The position numbers and the translations under genes are program-made. The notes beneath the pieces are model-generated. The model saw only the letters and a list, made by a program, of their open reading frames with translations. It was not told the origin of the DNA and ran no database searches. Below are positions 37,101-46,360 of a stretch of 64,000 nucleotides of DNA, piece after piece (position 1 is the stretch's first letter; every line of letters begins with the position of its first letter). Source of the stretch: Actinomadura harenae (GTDB taxonomy: Bacteria > Actinomycetota > Actinomycetes > Streptosporangiales > Streptosporangiaceae); contig NZ_RFFG01000009.1 of the NCBI RefSeq assembly GCF_003696215.1, forward strand, positions 86,554 through 150,553, in the 5' to 3' direction.

Positions 37101-38043
37101 GGGTCACCTCCGCGTCCTGGTGCAGGGCGATGCGGGTGAGGTTGGCCAGCGGGGTCGAGTCCGGCTTGAGGTAGGCGCTGTGCTGGCCGCCTCCGGCGTC
37201 GAAGCGCCGCGCGCCGAACGCGGGCGAGAGCGGGTCGCGGCCGAAGCCGACACCGAACAGCCGGGCGTGGGGGAGGAAGCGCGTCCAGTCGGCGTGGGAG
37301 CGGCCCGCCCACACCTGAGCGGACGGGAAGATCTGCCGTGCCGAGTCCGCCGTGGTGCCGGGGCTGCCGAACAGCGCGACCTCGTCCACGGGCAGCGGCC
37401 CGGCCTTGCCCGCGCGGCCGCAGACGACCGAGCCGTAGCTGTGGCAGAGCAGGGCGATCCCGGCGCGTGCGTTGAGGCGGTGCACGTCCGTGACCAGGCC
37501 GCGCAGGGCGGTGGCGGCCGGGCGGGCACGGCCGTCGGTGAGGATGTCGGCGCTGAGCGTCGACGGGGAGGCGTAGCCGAGCCAGGCGATCACCGCGAGC
37601 CGGGTGCCGGGAGCCTCCTGCCGGGCCCGCTCGGCCAGGGACCGCGCGCCGCCGCCCGCCCACTTCCAGGAGTCGAAGTTGGTGAGCAGCCCGTCCGCGC
37701 CCGGGACGACGACCGCGACCCGGTCGGCCCGCGCCAGGTCGCCGAGCACCTCGACCGCCCGGCCCGACCCGCGCGCGTCGAAGGACAGGAAGCTGCGGCC
37801 TGGCGACAGGAACCGGGCCAGCGCCCGCGCGCGGCCCCCGTCATGCGCGCGCTCGGCGGTGGTGCGCGCGGTCTCGATCTGGTCGTGGACGGCCGCGTAC
37901 CGCGCGGTCAGCGTTCCGGCGGTCAGGCCCGGCAGCGGGCCGGGCGCGGCGTACGGATCGGGGACGCGCCCGGCCGCCGCGGTCGATCCGGCCACGGCCA
38001 GCACGGCGACGGCCGCGGCGCTCCGGCGTCCGATGATCCGCAT
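37093..38043 (-). CDS. Secreted alpha/beta hydrolase (DUF1023 type), copy 2
   Basis: 316 residues with a signal peptide (RRSAAAVAVLAVAGSTAAAG). Same architecture as the protein at 34512-35576: DPYAAPGPLPGL, SFLSFDARGSGRAVEVLGDLARADRVAVVVPGAD, LAVIAWLGYASPSTLSADILTD and the elbow ALLCHSYGSVVCGRAG. The two are roughly half identical by eye. It is the first gene of the set: its stop overlaps the acyltransferase start by eight bases. A hairpin covers the ribosome site upstream (38055-38090). Confidence 0.82.
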   Translation of the reverse strand: MRIIGRRSAAAVAVLAVAGSTAAAGRVPDPYAAPGPLPGLTAGTLTARYAAVHDQIETARTTAERAHDGGRARALARFLSPGRSFLSFDARGSGRAVEVLGDLARADRVAVVVPGADGLLTNFDSWKWAGGGARSLAERARQEAPGTRLAVIAWLGYASPSTLSADILTDGRARPAATALRGLVTDVHRLNARAGIALLCHSYGSVVCGRAGKAGPLPVDEVALFGSPGTTADSARQIFPSAQVWAGRSHADWTRFLPHARLFGVGFGRDPLSPAFGARRFDAGGGQHSAYLKPDSTPLANLTRIALHQDAEVTHG

Positions 38044-38054
38044 GCTCGGACATC

Positions 38055-38090
38055 CCTTCCTGATCGGTGCTCCACCACTGATCAGGAAGG
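38055..38090 (-). promoter_or_regulatory. Hairpin enclosing the ribosome site of hydrolase copy 2
   Basis: Perfect 11-bp inverted repeat CCTTCCTGATC (38055-38065) and GATCAGGAAGG (38080-38090) with a 14-base loop. In the minus-strand mRNA the 3' arm is GATCAGGAAGG and runs straight into GATG, so the GGAAGG Shine-Dalgarno, 12-19 bases before the ATG, is paired. It could control translation or be a protein operator. Confidence 0.5.
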
Positions 38091-38195
38091 TAGGAACCGG
38101 CGTCCGTAACGGGGATCAACCGGCGGTGCCGTCTTCCCGCCTACCACCGGGGTACTACGCGTCTTACTCGGTCGACCGGAACCCGGCCGCGCGGG

Positions 38196-38861
38196 TCACG
38201 CGCCCGGACGGACCAGGCCGACCTCGTAGGCGTAGACGATCGCCTGGGCCCGGTCGCGTAGGCCGAGTTTGGCGAGGATGCGGCCGAAATGCGTCTTCAC
38301 GGTCTGCTCGGCGACGACGAGCTCGGCGGCGATCTCGGCGTTGGACAGGCCGCGGGCGACCAGGGCCAGCACCTCGGTCTCCCGCTCGGTCAGCTCCTCC
38401 AGGCGGGCCCGGGACGGGGCGCGCGGGGCCCCGAGCCGCGCGAACTCCGAGATCAGCCGCCGGGTGATCGACGGGGACAGCAGCGCGTCGCCCGCCGCCA
38501 CCACCCGGACCGCCTCGGCCAGTTCGCTCGCCGAGGCGTCCTTCAGCAGGAACCCGGAGGCGCCGGCGCGGAGCGCCTCGTAGACGTAGTCGTCGAGGTC
38601 GAAGGTGGTGAGCATGAGCACCTTCGGCCCCTCGTCCGGGCCGGACGCCAGCATGCGGCGGGTCGCCTCCAGGCCGTCCATCACCGGCATCCGGACGTCC
38701 ATCAGCACCACGTCGGGACGCAGCGACTCGGCCACCAGCAGGGCCCGCTCGCCGTTCTCGGCCTCGCCGACGACCTCGATGTCGGGCTGGGCGTTGAGCA
38801 GCACGCCGAAGCCGGTCCGCACCATGCCCTGGTCGTCGGCGATCATCACCCGGATCGTCAT
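38196..38861 (-). CDS. NarL/LuxR-type response regulator
   Basis: 221 residues. Receiver domain with D9, D10 and phospho-acceptor D55 (VVLMDVRMPVMDGL), Thr in VLMLTTFD and Lys in GFLLKDAS. The LuxR helix-turn-helix is at the C-terminus (LTERETEVLALVARGLSNAEIAAELVVAEQTVKTHFGRILAKLGLRDR). Its ATG overlaps the stop of the histidine kinase gene by four bases. The signal and regulon are unknown. The downstream hydrolase/acyltransferase genes on the same strand are possible targets, but the 152-base gap makes that only a suggestion. Confidence 0.92.
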   Translation of the reverse strand: MTIRVMIADDQGMVRTGFGVLLNAQPDIEVVGEAENGERALLVAESLRPDVVLMDVRMPVMDGLEATRRMLASGPDEGPKVLMLTTFDLDDYVYEALRAGASGFLLKDASASELAEAVRVVAAGDALLSPSITRRLISEFARLGAPRAPSRARLEELTERETEVLALVARGLSNAEIAAELVVAEQTVKTHFGRILAKLGLRDRAQAIVYAYEVGLVRPGA

Positions 38862-40258
38862 GGGGCGGACGTCCCAGGGCGCGCGCCGTCCGCCGGGAAC
38901 GCGTCCGGCGGCGGGACGGGCGCGGACGGGGCGTCCGGCGGGGCGGTCTCGGGCAGTGTGGCGGTCACGGCGAATCCTCCCTGGGCGATGGGCACGGCGG
39001 ACAGTTCGCCGCCGAGCATCGCCACCCGTTCGCGCATGCCGACCAGGCCGTGGCCCGCCCCCGGCGGCGACGGCGTGGGGGAGTGGCCGGGCGCGGGCGG
39101 GCCGTTGACGACGCTCAGCCGTAGTATCCCGCCCGCGCGGGCGATCTCGACCCCTACCGCCGACCCGGGCGCGTGCCGCATCGCGTTGCTCAGCGCCTCC
39201 TGGACGATCCGGTAGGCGGTCAGACCCACGCCGGGCGGCAGGCCGGAGACGTCGCCGATGATCTTCGTCGACACCTCCAGCCCCGTGCCGCGCGCGCCCG
39301 CGAGCAGCTCGTCGAGGCGATCGAGGCTGGGCTGCGGGGCGGTCACCGCGCCGTCCTCCTGGCGCAGGACGCCCAGGATGCGGCGCATCTCGCGCAGCGC
39401 GTCGAGCGCGGTCGCGCGGATCTCGGCCAGGTCGGCGCGGGTCTCGTCGGGGACGTCCGGGGTCTTGTAGGGGGCGGCCTCCGCCTGGATGGCGATCATC
39501 GACATGTGGTGGGCGACCACGTCATGGAGCTCGCGCGCGATGCGCTGCCGCTCCAGCAGGACGGCCTCGGCGTCGCGGTGTCTTCGCTCCTGCTGTTCCA
39601 GCTCGCGCCGGGACGTCCGGCGCATGCGGACGAGGAAGCCCACCAGCAGGGGCACGGCGATCAGGACCGCCGCCCCCGCCGCCGTGCGCGGCTGGAGCAG
39701 GCCCGCCCCGAAGACCGTCACCAGGGCGACCCCGATGGTGGTCTCGCGCGAGCAGCGCACCGCCACCATGTAGAGGACGAACAGCATCGCGATCACGCCG
39801 GTCGGCACGAACCGGGCGTCCTCGTGCACGAACAGGCCCGTGACGAGCATGCCGGCGGCGCTCATCCGCCACGCGCCCAGTGGATGCCTTCGGCGCAGCG
39901 CCAGCGGCGCGGCGAGCCACACCGCGAGCAGGACGACCATGAAGGTCGGCGACGGCGCGGGCCGCGCGGGCCCGTAGAGCGGGTCGTACGGAACGCGGGG
40001 AGCCATCCGCTCCGAGACCGTCGCGATGCCGCTGAACAGCAGGATCACGGCGATGAACAGGTCGAAGCCCTGCCCGACGATGCGGAACGGGAGCCGCCCG
40101 ATCCCGAAGAAGCGGGTCCAGCGCAGGATGAACGGCCAGGGCGGATCGGGGTCGGCCGGCTCGGCCCGGCTCCGCCACAGCGCGGCGGCGAGCGGACGCG
40201 TCAGCAGACGGGCGGTCGCCGCCGGCCCGTGCCCCTCGCGTTCCCTCGTGCCGTTCAT
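38858..40258 (-). CDS. HisKA_3-type sensor histidine kinase
   Basis: 466 residues. N-terminal membrane part with about five helices, no large extracellular loop. The dimerisation/phosphoacceptor box is ERQRIARELHDVVAHHMSMIAIQAE, with His in RELHD. The ATPase domain has AYRIVQEALSNAMRHAPGS and GHGLVGMRERVAMLGGEL. This is the usual partner of NarL-type regulators. TAGGCT six bases before the ATG and GGGGGA in between could give either a leaderless start or a weak ribosome site. The C-terminal 30 residues are Pro/Ala-rich. Confidence 0.92.
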   Translation of the reverse strand: MNGTREREGHGPAATARLLTRPLAAALWRSRAEPADPDPPWPFILRWTRFFGIGRLPFRIVGQGFDLFIAVILLFSGIATVSERMAPRVPYDPLYGPARPAPSPTFMVVLLAVWLAAPLALRRRHPLGAWRMSAAGMLVTGLFVHEDARFVPTGVIAMLFVLYMVAVRCSRETTIGVALVTVFGAGLLQPRTAAGAAVLIAVPLLVGFLVRMRRTSRRELEQQERRHRDAEAVLLERQRIARELHDVVAHHMSMIAIQAEAAPYKTPDVPDETRADLAEIRATALDALREMRRILGVLRQEDGAVTAPQPSLDRLDELLAGARGTGLEVSTKIIGDVSGLPPGVGLTAYRIVQEALSNAMRHAPGSAVGVEIARAGGILRLSVVNGPPAPGHSPTPSPPGAGHGLVGMRERVAMLGGELSAVPIAQGGFAVTATLPETAPPDAPSAPVPPPDAFPADGARPGTSAP

Positions 40259-40264
40259 TCCCCC

Positions 40265-40270
40265 AGCCTA
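40265..40270 (-). promoter_or_regulatory. -10 box of a possibly leaderless transcript (histidine kinase)
   Basis: TAGGCT on the minus strand, six bases before ATG 40258. The gap reads GGGGGA. Confidence 0.4.
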
Positions 40271-40429
40271 GAGAAGCCCAGGCCACGTCCGGATGCCACC
40301 GAAGTGCCAGCCTCACGTCATACCCAGGTCCTACGGCCTCGCCGCGAACCCACGGCCTCGCCCCTCGGGGGCGCTTCGCGTGCGTGCCATTGTGGGGAAG
40401 GGGGAGGTTCGGTGGCCGAGGGCGGGGGC

Positions 40430-40435
40430 TAGATT
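40430..40435 (+). promoter_or_regulatory. -10 box of a leaderless transcript (PHP gene)
   Basis: TAGATT, six bases before ATG 40442, no ribosome site in the gap. Confidence 0.5.
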
Positions 40436-40441
40436 CCTGGT

Positions 40442-41470
40442 ATGGAGCCTGCTGAGGCACTGCGGCGGATCGCCTTCCTGCTGGAGCGGGCGCAGGAGCC
40501 GACGTTCCGGGTGCGCGCCTTCCGGAAGGCCGCCGGTCTCGTGGACGGCGTCCCGCCGGACGAGCTGGCGCGCCGCGCCGAGCAGGGCACGCTCGGCGAG
40601 CTGCCCGGCATCGGCAAGGTGACCGCACTGGTGATCGCGGAGGCGCTGCGCGGCGAGACGCCTGTGTACCTGCGGCGGCTGGAGGCGACCGAGGGCGAGC
40701 CCGTGGACGCGGCCGCCGCCCGCCTGCGGGCCGCGCTGAGGGGCGACCTTCACCTGCATTCGGACTGGTCGGACGGCGGTTCGCCGATCCGGGAGATGGC
40801 CGAGGCCGCGATCTCGCTCGGCCATCGGTACATGGCGCTCACCGATCACTCGCCCCGGCTGAGCGTCGCGAACGGACTGTCGGCGGAGCGGCTGCGCCGG
40901 CAGCTGGACGTGGTCGCCGAGCTGAACGCTGAGCTCGCGCCGTTCCGGATCCTCACCGGGATCGAGGTGGACATCCTTTCCGACGGCTCGCTGGACCAGG
41001 AGCCCGACCTGCTCGGACGACTCGACGTGGTCGTCGCCAGCGTCCACTCGAAGCTGCGGACCGAGCGGGTCGCGATGACGGAGCGCATGGTCAAGGCGAT
41101 CGCGAATCCGCAGGTCAACGTGCTCGGCCATGTCACCGGACGGATCGTGAAGGCGGGCGGACGGCGCGGCGGACTCCGTCCGGAGTCCGAGTTCGACGCG
41201 GCCCTGGTCTTCGACGCCTGCGCCGCCTACGACGTCGCGGTGGAGATCAACTCCCGCCCGGAGCGGCTCGACCCGCCCAAGCGCCTGCTGCGCCTCGCGG
41301 TCGAGGCGGGCTGCGTGTTCTCGATCGACTCCGACGCCCACGCGCCCGGCCAGCTCGACTGGCTGCCCAACGGCTGCGACCGGGCCGCACGCTGCGGCGT
41401 CACCGCCGACCGCGTCGTCAACACCCTTCCGGTCGAGGACCTCCTGGCCTGGACTCACTCCCAGCGCTGA
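40442..41470 (+). CDS. PHP-domain phosphoesterase with helix-hairpin-helix N-terminus
   Basis: 342 residues. Residues 1-85 hold a pol-beta-like 8-kDa region with a helix-hairpin-helix (GELPGIGKVTALVIAEAL). The PHP domain follows with its metal ligands in GDLHLHSDWSDGG, ALTDHSPRL, GIEVDILSDG, VVASVHSKL, VLGHVTGR and SIDSDAHAPGQLD. The layout is that of bacterial PolX without the polymerase palm and thumb. It may be a 3' end-trimming or phosphoesterase enzyme in base excision repair, inferred from family members. The promoter box suggests a leaderless mRNA. Confidence 0.88.
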   Translation: MEPAEALRRIAFLLERAQEPTFRVRAFRKAAGLVDGVPPDELARRAEQGTLGELPGIGKVTALVIAEALRGETPVYLRRLEATEGEPVDAAAARLRAALRGDLHLHSDWSDGGSPIREMAEAAISLGHRYMALTDHSPRLSVANGLSAERLRRQLDVVAELNAELAPFRILTGIEVDILSDGSLDQEPDLLGRLDVVVASVHSKLRTERVAMTERMVKAIANPQVNVLGHVTGRIVKAGGRRGGLRPESEFDAALVFDACAAYDVAVEINSRPERLDPPKRLLRLAVEAGCVFSIDSDAHAPGQLDWLPNGCDRAARCGVTADRVVNTLPVEDLLAWTHSQR

Positions 41471-41525
41471 CCCGTCCCACCGCGATCACGCGGCCAAGGC
41501 GGGGAGCTATGTCGGTGGTGCCGCG

Positions 41526-41531
41526 TACGGT
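41526..41531 (+). promoter_or_regulatory. -10 box of a leaderless transcript (WYL regulator)
   Basis: TACGGT six bases before GTG 41538. The gap CGGAGG is too close to the start to be a normal ribosome site. Confidence 0.45.
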
Positions 41532-41537
41532 CGGAGG

Positions 41538-42248
41538 GTGAACCGCACCGACCGGTTGTACGCGCTGGTGGAGGAGCTACGGGCGAGCGCGCCGCGCCGC
41601 CGGAGCGCCCGGGAGCTGGCCGAGCTGTACGAGGTGAGCGTCCGGACGATCGAGCGCGACATCGGCGCGTTGCAGCAGGCGGGGGTGCCGATCTACGCCG
41701 ACGTCGGGCGCGGCGGCGGGTACACGCTCGACAAGGAGCGGACGCTGCCGCCGGTGAACTTCACCGCGAGCGAGGCCGTGGCGCTGGCGATCTGCCTGGG
41801 CCGGGCGGGGGACAGCCTGTACGCGCGGGCCGCGCGGACGGCCCTGAACAAGATCCTTTCGGTGATGCCCGCGGCGGACAACGACGCCGCCCGCGATCTG
41901 GCGTCGCGCATCCGGTTCCACATCCCGAAGGACGAGACCGCGGTCGCGCGGCCCGCGCGGGACGCGGTGCTGGAGGAGGCGATGCTCGCGCGGCGGGTCG
42001 TCCGGATCGCCTACGTCGACCGGAACGGCATCGAGACCGAGCGGGACGTCGAGCCGCAGGCGTTCACGGTGGCCGATCGCGGCTGGTACCTGCTGGCCTG
42101 GTGCCGGTTGCGCGGCGAGTGCCGGGTGTTCCGCCTCGACCGGCTCCTGCGCGCCGTCCCGCTGGACGAGATCGCGCCCGAACGCTCGTGGGACTCGCTG
42201 GGCGAGCCGCCGAAGGAGATCCGCACGAGGAGGCTCGAACTCGCCTGA
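41538..42248 (+). CDS. HTH-WYL transcriptional regulator (YafY type)
   Basis: 236 residues. The N-terminal HTH_11 (RSARELAELYEVSVRTIERDIGALQQAGVPIYADVGRGGGYTL) is followed by a WYL domain with the motif in DRGWYLLAWCRLRGECRVFRLDRL. WYL regulators sense ligands or DNA ends; the target here is unknown. The usual neighbour of such regulators is a VOC or glyoxalase-like gene that they control, and one follows here after a repeat array. The stop lies inside the first unit of that array. Confidence 0.88.
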   Translation: MNRTDRLYALVEELRASAPRRRSARELAELYEVSVRTIERDIGALQQAGVPIYADVGRGGGYTLDKERTLPPVNFTASEAVALAICLGRAGDSLYARAARTALNKILSVMPAADNDAARDLASRIRFHIPKDETAVARPARDAVLEEAMLARRVVRIAYVDRNGIETERDVEPQAFTVADRGWYLLAWCRLRGECRVFRLDRLLRAVPLDEIAPERSWDSLGEPPKEIRTRRLELA

Positions 42249-42319
42249 GACCCGAACCGCCTGAGAGCTGAACCGCCCGAGACCTGAACCGCCCGAGACG
42301 CGAATCCGCCTGAGAACGG
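42242..42319 (+). repeat. 16-bp tandem repeat across the stop of the WYL gene
   Basis: Nearly five units of CGCCTGAGACCCGAAC, at 42242, 42258, 42274, 42290 (17 bases) and 42307 (partial). The first unit contains the TGA of the WYL gene. The array takes up half of the gap before the VOC gene. Confidence 0.8.
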
Positions 42320-42408
42320 TGGCGACCCGCCGGGAAACACCGACAGGGGGTTGTCGCCCGGCCGCGCGAACCTCTCTCCGACACACGGAAGAACGAAGGA
42401 GAGAGATC

Positions 42409-42786
42409 ATGGCCGAGGCGCCGTTCAACTCTGTGGGCTGGATCGAGATCGGTACCGGGCGGCCGGAGGAGACCAAGCGCTTCTACGGTGAGCTGTTCGA
42501 CTGGTCCTTCAAGATCGACGATTCCGGCGAGATGACGTACCACGAGGTCACCGCGCCGGGCGGGGACGGCCCGTCCGGCGGGATCCTCGAGTCGGACGGC
42601 CACTTCCCCGACTACTCGATCTTCTACGTGGTGGTCCGGGACGTGGCCGACACCGTCGCCCGCGCGGAGTCCCTCGGCGGCACGGTGATCGTCCCGCCGA
42701 AGAAGAACGCGAACGGGCTGACCTTCGCCCAGCTCCAGGACAGCGCCGGGCACCACTTCGGCGTGTTCTCGCCCCCGGCCGCCTGA
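42409..42786 (+). CDS. VOC-family protein next to WYL regulator
   Basis: 125 residues, single vicinal oxygen chelate module: NSVGWIEIGTGRPEETKRFYGELFDWSF, EVTAPGGDGPSGGIL and AQLQDSAGHHFGVFSPP. This subgroup is annotated as glyoxalase-like or CFP32-like; catalysis is not shown. AAGGAGAGAG before ATG 42409 is a strong ribosome site. It may be under the WYL regulator upstream. Confidence 0.85.
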   Translation: MAEAPFNSVGWIEIGTGRPEETKRFYGELFDWSFKIDDSGEMTYHEVTAPGGDGPSGGILESDGHFPDYSIFYVVVRDVADTVARAESLGGTVIVPPKKNANGLTFAQLQDSAGHHFGVFSPPAA

Positions 42787-42971
42787 CACCCGCACCGGCC
42801 TCGCCGCTCGTCGTGCCCGACGTCCCCGCCCTTGTTCTCCGGTGGTCGCCCCGCCTCGCCACGTCGTCCCTGGACGGACGTGCCGTGCCGGGCCGCCCGG
42901 CCGAGGACACGGACTCGGGAGCACGGAGCCGGAGCCCGAGAGCCGGAGCGCGAGAGCGGTGGACGCGGAGC

Positions 42972-43011
42972 GGCCCCGAGGACGTGACCTGCGGGTTCAC
43001 GCCTCGGGGCC
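42972..43011. terminator. Two-way terminator between VOC gene and aceE
   Basis: GGCCCCGAGG (42972-42981) pairs with CCTCGGGGCC (43002-43011); the inner CGTGA/TCACG adds five pairs after one bulged A. The loop is nine bases. It lies between convergent genes. Confidence 0.75.
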
Positions 43012-43078
43012 TTCGCCGTGCCTCAGCACCTCCGTGCTCAGTACTTCAGTGCCTCTGTACCTCCGTGCGGATGGGACG

Positions 43079-45853
43079 TCAGGCGTCGCCGCCCGTGTTG
43101 CTCTCGGCGGTCTGGACGCCGCCCGCGAAGACCTCGGCGACCGGAGAGTTCAGCCGGTAGTGCTCGATCGCCCGCCGCAGCACCTCGTGCTTGACCTCGC
43201 CCGCGCGCGCAAGCCGGGTCAGGACGGCGAGGACGATGGACGCCGCGTCCACATGGAACACGCGGCGCGCGGCGGCTCGCGTGTCGGAGAAGCCGAACCC
43301 GTCGGTGCCGAGCGAGGTGTAGTCGCCGGGCACCCACGGGGCGATCTGGTCCGGGACGGCGCGCATGAAGTCCGACACCGCCACGGCCGGCCCCGACGAC
43401 TCGCCGAGCCGCCGCGTGACGTACGGGACGCGCTGGTCCTCGTCCGGGTGCAGCGTGTTCCACTCGTCGCACGCGGCCGCCTCGCGGGCCAGTTCGTTCC
43501 ACGAGGTCGCCGACCAGACGTCGGCCGCGACGCCCCACTTCCCGGCGAGCTGGCGCTGCGCCTCCAGGGCCCAGCGGCCCGCCACGCCGGACGCGAGGAT
43601 CCGCGCCCTCGGCGCCTCCCCGCCCAGCTCGGACGGCCTGTGCAGGTACAACCCCTTGAGCAGGCCCGCGACGTCGAGGTCCGCGGGTTCGGCGGGCTGC
43701 TGGTACGGCTCGTTGTAGATGGTGAGGTAGTAGAAGACGTCCTCGCCGTGCGGGTGCGCGTCGGACGCCCCGTACATGCGGCGCAGCGCGTCCTGGACGA
43801 TGTGGGCCAGCTCGTACGCCCACGCGGGGTCGTAGTGGACGCAGGCGGGGTTGGTCGCGGCGAGCAGGGGCGAGTGGCCGTCGGCGTGCTGGAGGCCCTC
43901 ACCGGTCAGCGTGGTGCGGCCCGCGGTCGCGCCGAGCAGGAACCCGCGGCCCATCTGGTCGCCGAACGCCCACGCCTGGTCGCCGGTCCGCTGGAACCCG
44001 AACATCGAGTAGAAGATGTAGACGGGGATCATGAACTCGCCGTGCGTCGCGTAGGCCGTCCCGGCCGCGATCGTGGACGCCATGGAGCCCGCCTCGCTGA
44101 TGCCCTCGTGCAGCATCTGGCCCTGCTCGGACTCCTTGTACGACAGCAGCAGTCTCCGGTCGACCGCCTCGTAGGTCTGCCCGTGCGGCGAGTAGATCTT
44201 CGAGGTCGGGAACAGCGAGTCCATGCCGAACGTGCGGTACTCGTCCGGGGCGATCGGGACGAACCGGGCGCCGATGTTCTCGTCCTTGATCAGGTCCTTC
44301 AGCAGCCGGACGAACGCCATCGTGGTCGCGACGTTCTGCTTGCCCGACCCCTTGCGCAGCTCCGAGTACACGGGGTCGCCCGGCAGTTTCAGCGTCTTCG
44401 CCCGGACGACCCGCTTCGGCAGGAACCCGCCCAGCGCGGCGCGCCGCTCGCGCATGTACTCGATCTCCTCGGAGCCCTCGCCCGGGTGGTAGTAGGGCGG
44501 CAGCTCGCCCTCCAGGGCCGAGTCGGGGATGTCGAGGTAGAGCCGGTCGCGGAACTCCTTGAGCTCGGCCTTGGTGAGCTTCTTCATCTGGTGGGTGGCG
44601 TTGCGGGCCTCGAAGTCGGGTCCGAGCGTCCAGCCCTTGATCGTGTGCGCGAGGATCACCGTCGGCTGGCCGACGTGCTCGCGCGCGGCCTTGAACGCCG
44701 CGTAGACCTTGCGGTAGTCGTGCCCGCCGCGGGACAGGCGGCGCAGGTCGTCGTCGGTCAGGTCCTCGACCATCCTGCGCAGCCGCGGGTCGTCGCCGAA
44801 GAAGTGGTCGCGGATGTAGGCGCCGGACTCGACGGTGTAGGTCTGGAACTGGCCGTCCGGGGTGGTGTTCATCTTGTTGACCAGCGCGCCGTCGACGTCC
44901 TGGGCGAGCAGCGGGTCCCAGTCGCGGCCCCAGATGACCTTCAGGACGTTCCAGCCCGCGCCGCGGAAGAACGACTCCAGCTCCTGGATGATCTTGCCGT
45001 TGCCGCGGACCGGGCCGTCCAGCTGCTGCAGGTTGCAGTTGATCACGAAGGTGAGGTTGTCCAGCTCCTCGCGCGCGGCCAGCCCGATGGCACCGAGCGA
45101 CTCGGGCTCGCCGGTCTCGCCGTCGCCGAGGAACGCCCAGACGTGCGAGCGCGAGGTGTCCTTGATCTTGCGGTTGTACAGGTAGCGGTTGAACCGGGCC
45201 TGGTAGACCGCGTCGATCGCGGTGAGGCCCATGGAGACCGTGGGGAACTCCCAGAAGTCCGGCATCAGGCGCGGGTGCGGATAGGACGACAGGCCGCCGC
45301 CGGGATGGCTGAACTCCTGCCGGAAACCGTCCAGCTTGTCCTGGGGGAGGCGGCCTTCGAGATAGGCGCGCGCGTAGATTCCGGGCGCGGCGTGTCCCTG
45401 GATGAACACCTGGTCGCCCGATTCTCCGTGGTCCTTGCCACGGAAGAAGTGATTGAAGCCGACTTCGTAGAGTGAGGCGGCAGAGGCGTACGTTGCGATA
45501 TGGCCGCCGACACCGAGTCCCGGGCGATTGGCGCGGGAAACCATGATCGCCGCATTCCATCGGATATAAGCGCGGATTCGGCGCTCGATGTGCTCGTCGC
45601 CGGGGAACCAGGGCTCGCCCTCCGGCGGGATCGAGTTGATGAAGTCGGTGCTGCGGAGGCCGGGGACGCCGACCTGGAGCTCCCTGGCACGCTCCAGCAG
45701 GCGCAGCATCACGTACCGCGCGCGGCCCCGGCCCTCGGTCTTGATGACCGTGTCCAGCGACTCCAGCCACTCCCGGGTCTCCTCCGGGTCGATGTCCGGC
45801 AGCTGGCTCGGCAGGCCGTCGCTGATGATCGAGAATTGCCGTCCGGAAGCCAC
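43079..45853 (-). CDS. aceE: Pyruvate dehydrogenase E1, homodimeric type
   Basis: 924 residues from GTG 45853. Homodimeric E1 with the thiamine diphosphate motif [32 protein letters not shown] and the His-rich substrate segments. It decarboxylates pyruvate and passes acetyl to the E2 lipoyl domain; neither E2 nor E3 genes lie nearby, as usual in actinobacteria where aceE is solitary. The end [18 protein letters not shown] is family-like. GAGGGGAT precedes the GTG. The leader holds an 11-bp tandem repeat array directly upstream. Confidence 0.95.
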   Translation of the reverse strand: MASGRQFSIISDGLPSQLPDIDPEETREWLESLDTVIKTEGRGRARYVMLRLLERARELQVGVPGLRSTDFINSIPPEGEPWFPGDEHIERRIRAYIRWNAAIMVSRANRPGLGVGGHIATYASAASLYEVGFNHFFRGKDHGESGDQVFIQGHAAPGIYARAYLEGRLPQDKLDGFRQEFSHPGGGLSSYPHPRLMPDFWEFPTVSMGLTAIDAVYQARFNRYLYNRKIKDTSRSHVWAFLGDGETGEPESLGAIGLAAREELDNLTFVINCNLQQLDGPVRGNGKIIQELESFFRGAGWNVLKVIWGRDWDPLLAQDVDGALVNKMNTTPDGQFQTYTVESGAYIRDHFFGDDPRLRRMVEDLTDDDLRRLSRGGHDYRKVYAAFKAAREHVGQPTVILAHTIKGWTLGPDFEARNATHQMKKLTKAELKEFRDRLYLDIPDSALEGELPPYYHPGEGSEEIEYMRERRAALGGFLPKRVVRAKTLKLPGDPVYSELRKGSGKQNVATTMAFVRLLKDLIKDENIGARFVPIAPDEYRTFGMDSLFPTSKIYSPHGQTYEAVDRRLLLSYKESEQGQMLHEGISEAGSMASTIAAGTAYATHGEFMIPVYIFYSMFGFQRTGDQAWAFGDQMGRGFLLGATAGRTTLTGEGLQHADGHSPLLAATNPACVHYDPAWAYELAHIVQDALRRMYGASDAHPHGEDVFYYLTIYNEPYQQPAEPADLDVAGLLKGLYLHRPSELGGEAPRARILASGVAGRWALEAQRQLAGKWGVAADVWSATSWNELAREAAACDEWNTLHPDEDQRVPYVTRRLGESSGPAVAVSDFMRAVPDQIAPWVPGDYTSLGTDGFGFSDTRAAARRVFHVDAASIVLAVLTRLARAGEVKHEVLRRAIEHYRLNSPVAEVFAGGVQTAESNTGGDA

Positions 45854-45861
45854 GGGATCCC

Positions 45862-45949
45862 CTCTGAAGTAGCTCTGTAGTAGCTCGGAAGTAGCTCTGA
45901 ACTCGCTCTGTACTCGCCCTAAGGTCGTTCTGTGGTCGCTCTGTGCTCG
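45862..45949 (-). repeat. Eight-copy 11-bp tandem repeat before aceE
   Basis: Eight contiguous 11-base units, plus-strand consensus CTCTGTAGTCG: CTCTGAAGTAG, CTCTGTAGTAG, CTCGGAAGTAG, CTCTGAACTCG, CTCTGTACTCG, CCCTAAGGTCG, TTCTGTGGTCG, CTCTGTGCTCG. They start nine bases before the aceE start codon. The A/T content is higher than in the flanks. The period is close to one turn of the helix. Confidence 0.9.
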
Positions 45950-46360
45950 GTGTCCGCACGGTGGCGGACGGGGTGGACGGTGAACCGGTCACCGCGCCGA
46001 ACAGCGGTCCGCCGACCTTTCGTCCTCGGCGGGTCGTCGGTCCATCGTCGCCGTTCCGCGCGGCCATCGCATCTCTACCGGCCGGTAATCATTCTGGCCG
46101 CCGGAACGCCGTTCGTAACCCTGGGGAATGCTCCTTTCCACTCATTTTGGTCTGCGTATTGGCCGTTGATCGTAAAACACCGGGAAGCGGTCATCCAGCC
46201 CCCTTGGCGGAGGGCCCGTCCCGTACCAGGGTGGAAGGGAGACGTCGTACCGGAGTACCGGGCGGTTCCTGCCCGCGCGTCGTCCGTTCCGCGGCCGCGC
46301 GGTGCGCGCGCGGTCGCTCGTGCCGTCCGGAAGCGCTCCGGTGCCGGTCCGGAGGTACTG
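45950..46360. other. Control region between aceE and DUF1918 gene
   Basis: About 410 bases without a gene. It contains a perfect 12-base palindrome, TACCGGCCGGTA, at 46076-46087, and an A/T-rich patch at 46110-46180 that is the likely divergent promoter area. GGAGGT at 46351-46356 belongs to the DUF1918 gene. The aceE leader would be long, over 200 bases, if transcription starts in the A/T-rich patch. Confidence 0.5.
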
